The position numbers and the translations under genes are program-made. The notes beneath the pieces were generated by a model. That model saw nothing but the letters and a program-made list of their open reading frames with translations, did not search any database and was not told where the DNA came from. Shown here piece by piece: positions 61,200-64,000 of a stretch of DNA of 64,000 nucleotides. Every line of letters starts with the position of its first letter. Position 1 is the stretch's first letter. Source of the DNA: Allium sativum (lineage: Eukaryota > Streptophyta > Magnoliopsida > Asparagales > Amaryllidaceae); NCBI GenBank assembly GCA_030737875.1, contig CM060922.1:299699456-299763455 (forward strand), in the 5' to 3' direction.

Positions 61200-62170
61200 A
61201 TCTTTTCATCCTCGAAAAGGAACGGAGCTGAAAGTTGTTTAACTAATCAACTCAACTTTTAGTTTGGCTTTCGTTCTTCAACTTTTCAGTTTCTAAGAAT
61301 TTCTAATTTTTCAAAAATTTGGCTAACACCCTAAATTTTCAAAAAAATTCGCCATATCCTCCTTTGTACGGGGAGCACCGGGAAAATCCCCAAACCGCCA
61401 CACAGGCCCTCTCATCTCAAAAAGAAAAAGCCAATCGGCTCATAAAATCATCCAAACCTAAGAAATATAGTAAACATGTACCTATTTGTCGGGCATACAA
61501 TTTTATTCCTCTTCCCTAGCCTCCTTGCTATGACCTGCTCACACATATATATGTACATGCATGCATTTCCAAACAATTTTCAATTCGGCTTGATACAATT
61601 TGACTTAATGGTTCAAAATTTTAATTAATCAAACAACACAATCAGCAATCAATTAGTTGATTATCGTTTTAAACACATGACCTTTATACATATAAAAATT
61701 CATTTTTGATGCCAAGTCACAACAATAGACCTTATCTAGTTTCTGGTTCTCACACCAGTCAATTGGAAATATATAGGTATCCCACTTTCATCACTCGAAC
61801 ATCAATTATGATGATGAGTACTCGATCAACGGAATCACCTTTAGGTTACTAGAGTATGATTCTAGATCTATCCAGTATATTAAAACTTCGAATATACGTT
61901 TGCAAGGCATATACGAAGCATCTTTATATGCTCGATTGTCCAAATTCAATATAAAATAAATATTCAAATACGTATATAAAATGGTTCCAATTTCCAAAAC
62001 AGAATTCGTTTCATTTTTAATTTAAAAAAATACTACTCTTTACACTCGTTCTAGGATACTACTGATCCCATGTCTAACGAGTCATTCTTATTAGATATTA
62101 CTAATCCAGTCTCTAATGAATTCTTTTGTTCGGCTCTAATATGTCTTGTTCTCGAGCTCTGTAAACCAAA
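61200..62170 (-). other. Element E internal region, non-coding
   Basis: About 1 kb between polypurine tract and primer site. No gag or pol similarity; the longest open frames (63-66 codons) look random. The part next to the primer site is conserved with B. Confidence 0.75.
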
Positions 62171-62182
62171 GCTTTGATACCA
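62171..62182 (-). promoter_or_regulatory. Element E primer binding site
   Basis: Minus strand TGGTATCAAAGC, one base from TGGTATCAGAGC, three bases past the LTR end. Confidence 0.75.
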
Positions 62183-62185
62183 AAC

Positions 62186-63821
62186 TATAACGACCCGAAA
62201 TTCTCCGAACATCGAAGAGAAGAGAAAGAACGGATTGTCTGAGAACACGACAAATCAGAACACAAATAGAAGAACATTTCATTGCTTATTACAACAATTT
62301 ACATCAGAGTCCAAGAATATACAGAATATGAATAAATATTACACATCAGAGATTAAAATACATTACATAGCAGCGGAAAATAATACAAAACACAACTGAA
62401 AGTGATAAACGGATACAGAGCTTTCCGAATATCGTTCCAGCTGTAAACTAGGATTCTATAAATATAAATCTGCAAAAACCAAAACTACTAGCTGCCCGTG
62501 TGGAAAATAGGGGCACCTAGAGTTTAGGTTAAAACAATAAACTCCAGGTCAATCATGTGACTGGTGTGAGAACTAAAACAGTTATTTAAAAATTTACTTT
62601 AAAAACAAAGTAATTCAAGGGACCATGCCGTATAACACGGAACGGGTTTCGTTCCAAGAATACCAGTGCATATAACAAATAGCGCAATGCTAAATAAAGA
62701 AAATCAAGCTATTATAAGACCCAGGTCCCATCACATAATGCAACGCAAGCCGGAGGATAGGATTTTACCTTATAATAGCCAAATAATGCTTGATACGAAT
62801 AAAACAAAAGTATTTGATATTATTACTAGTGCATATATGTTTCAAAAGCAAATTCTATCATAAATATCAATCCTAGACGGCATAGCTACCATCTACTATG
62901 TCGCCATATATAAGCTACAATCAAATCCGAAATTTTATATTAGAAATTTGGATTCCATCATGAGTCTAGGAAAGGGATGTACTCCTGTCCGCTTTGAGAC
63001 ACTCTAGCAAGTGCCTCAGGACTCGACGCTGTGGGCAATCCTGGATCTTGTAGTGCTGGTCCACACTTACGTTAGTAGATTGGTCATTCCTGAACACATG
63101 TTTCCCAGACCTATAGGACATATCCATCGGCTCCGAAGAGACCGATATATCCGAGGCGCCTCGCAATCCAACAACCACATAGATAAAAATGTAACAATAT
63201 TAGGGTGTGCAAAACCCTGACACCACCCATATCTAGAAAGAAACGTCATGCACTCACTGCGTTCCCTTGTCTCGTTTTTGACTCATACCGAGGTGTGAGG
63301 CTCGCGAATTAACGCTATACACAAAGATATGCTATATTAAAGTCGTGCTTTGATCATCAACCACAAGACTCCGCTTTTCAACAGAAGCCTTGATCATTCG
63401 CATCTCCACATGCCACACAGGCAATCCATGCCATGCGACTGATATCTATCGATATACAACCTTTGAGCTTGTACGCCTCAGAGAAGGGCGTTAAGGTAGA
63501 GAATAAATTCTCCGCCGCCAAACGGATATATATTTAGTAGAAATCAATCAACAAAAAATAAAATTCAATAACAGACACACATCCATTTACAAGTTCGTTC
63601 TTGGTCTGAACGAAAGCAGAGGTACCTTATTCCTCGTCCCGTATGTCCGATACAAGAGAGAGGCCCTCGCATATACGTCGATCTACAAGTACGTCTGGAC
63701 GATAACCACTTATTACCTCGTCTTGGGTGTACAGCCCAATCAAGACAACAGTAATCATACAAAAGATGTGAAGACATCCGGTCTTCGGCCACCGTCTTCA
63801 TCGTCGACACATCATCGAATT
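62186..63821 (-). repeat. Element E 5' LTR, end part
   Basis: Matches pieces 1 and 2 of the 3' LTR (10282-11098 and 31835-32660) at roughly 90 percent or more by eye, and shows the uninterrupted site of A (GAGACACTCTAGC near 62996-63008). It contains the conserved hairpin at 62520-62544. It is broken at 63821 by element G. Confidence 0.85.
62520..62544. other. Conserved short hairpin, E 5' LTR copy
   Basis: GAGTTTA and TAAACTC stem with an 11-base loop, as in the other four copies. Confidence 0.6.
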
Positions 63822-64000
63822 TGTGACGATCTCAAAACCCGTACTACGGTGTTAAGGATAATCATTGGAACATAACACATTAATCATCATTAGCAGAGTA
63901 CAGATAATAGCATAAACAACATATAGAATAATTTTACATAGATATGACAGCAGAATCATAACATGTAACAACATCAGAGTAGCACAGTGTAGGATATAAC
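63822..64000. mobile_element. Element G: start of another LTR insertion
   Basis: The E LTR sequence stops after ATCGAAT and is replaced by TGTGACGATCTC, a typical LTR terminus, with unrelated sequence to the window end. In the E 3' LTR the site continues undisturbed (near 32655). Family and orientation cannot be told. Confidence 0.55.

Larger units (their letters stand above)
10282..64000 (-). mobile_element. Element E: host LTR retrotransposon with giant LTRs, carries A, C and D
   Basis: Reading on the minus strand, the 5' LTR starts beyond 64000 and ends at 62186. Then come the primer binding site (62171-62182), about 1 kb of internal DNA, a polypurine tract (61184-61199), and a 3' LTR whose four pieces (57168-61183, 44631-45530, 31830-32947, 10282-11098) are separated by inserted elements D, C and A. 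The pieces read continuously once the insertions and their 5-bp duplications are removed, giving an LTR of about 6.8 kb. No gag or pol is present, so it is non-autonomous. The last 5 bp before it, 10277-10281, are one half of its target-site duplication. Confidence 0.85.

Noticed and set aside
61319..61519. 66-codon frame in E internal region as a small gag relic
   Set aside because: No gag motif or zinc knuckle, no equivalent in A, and length is expected by chance.

Overview
The window is plant nuclear heterochromatin built of nested LTR retrotransposons. I find no convincing host protein gene, tRNA, rRNA or CRISPR array. The organism is most likely an angiosperm. The reasons are a Tat-like Ty3/gypsy element with two RNase H domains, Tekay/Del-like chromoviruses primed by initiator-Met tRNA, 5-bp target-site duplications (TSDs), very AT-rich spacers and clear copy-in-copy nesting. 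The letters A to G below are my own labels.

Layout. 1-6597: minus-strand Tat-like element F, cut by the left window edge; its gag-pol is one frame broken by stops and a frameshift, and its LTR is 5892-6597. 6598-10281: AT-rich DNA, mostly a roughly 1.7-kb direct duplication. 10282 to beyond 64000: minus-strand element E, with about 6.8-kb LTRs and only about 1 kb of non-coding internal DNA. The 3' LTR of E (10282-61183) is split by three insertions. These are A (11099-31829, plus strand, 6.3-kb LTRs, 1.15-kb non-coding internal region), C (32948-44630, minus strand, Tekay/Del-like) and D (45531-57167, plus strand, decayed Tekay/Del-like). A's 5' LTR is itself split by B (17324-24219, minus strand), a 3'-truncated relative of E. 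E's internal region is 61184-62185 and its 5' LTR starts at 62186. A further element, G, enters that LTR at 63822 and runs off the window.

Relations. The order of insertion is E first, then A, C and D into E, and B into A. C is youngest: its LTRs are equal in length (3274 bp) and almost identical, and its gag-pol is open apart from one UAG in RNase H. D has near-identical 3755-bp LTRs around a wrecked pol gene, so it was probably copied by another element's proteins. A, B and E encode nothing, but they share the primer site, the LTR termini and (clearly in A) the sequence next to the polypurine tract with C and D. Tekay/Del-type enzymes are therefore plausible partners.

Most noteworthy signals: (1) a non-coding retroelement family with giant LTRs, a TATA box about 5 kb into the LTR of A and a swapped GC-richer block at one relative position; (2) a duplicated two-tier hairpin in the C and D LTRs whose outer stem changes sequence between copies but still pairs; (3) a 12-bp-phased array of six GTCGAC palindromes upstream of the TATA box in C and D; (4) a short hairpin kept in all five giant LTR copies.
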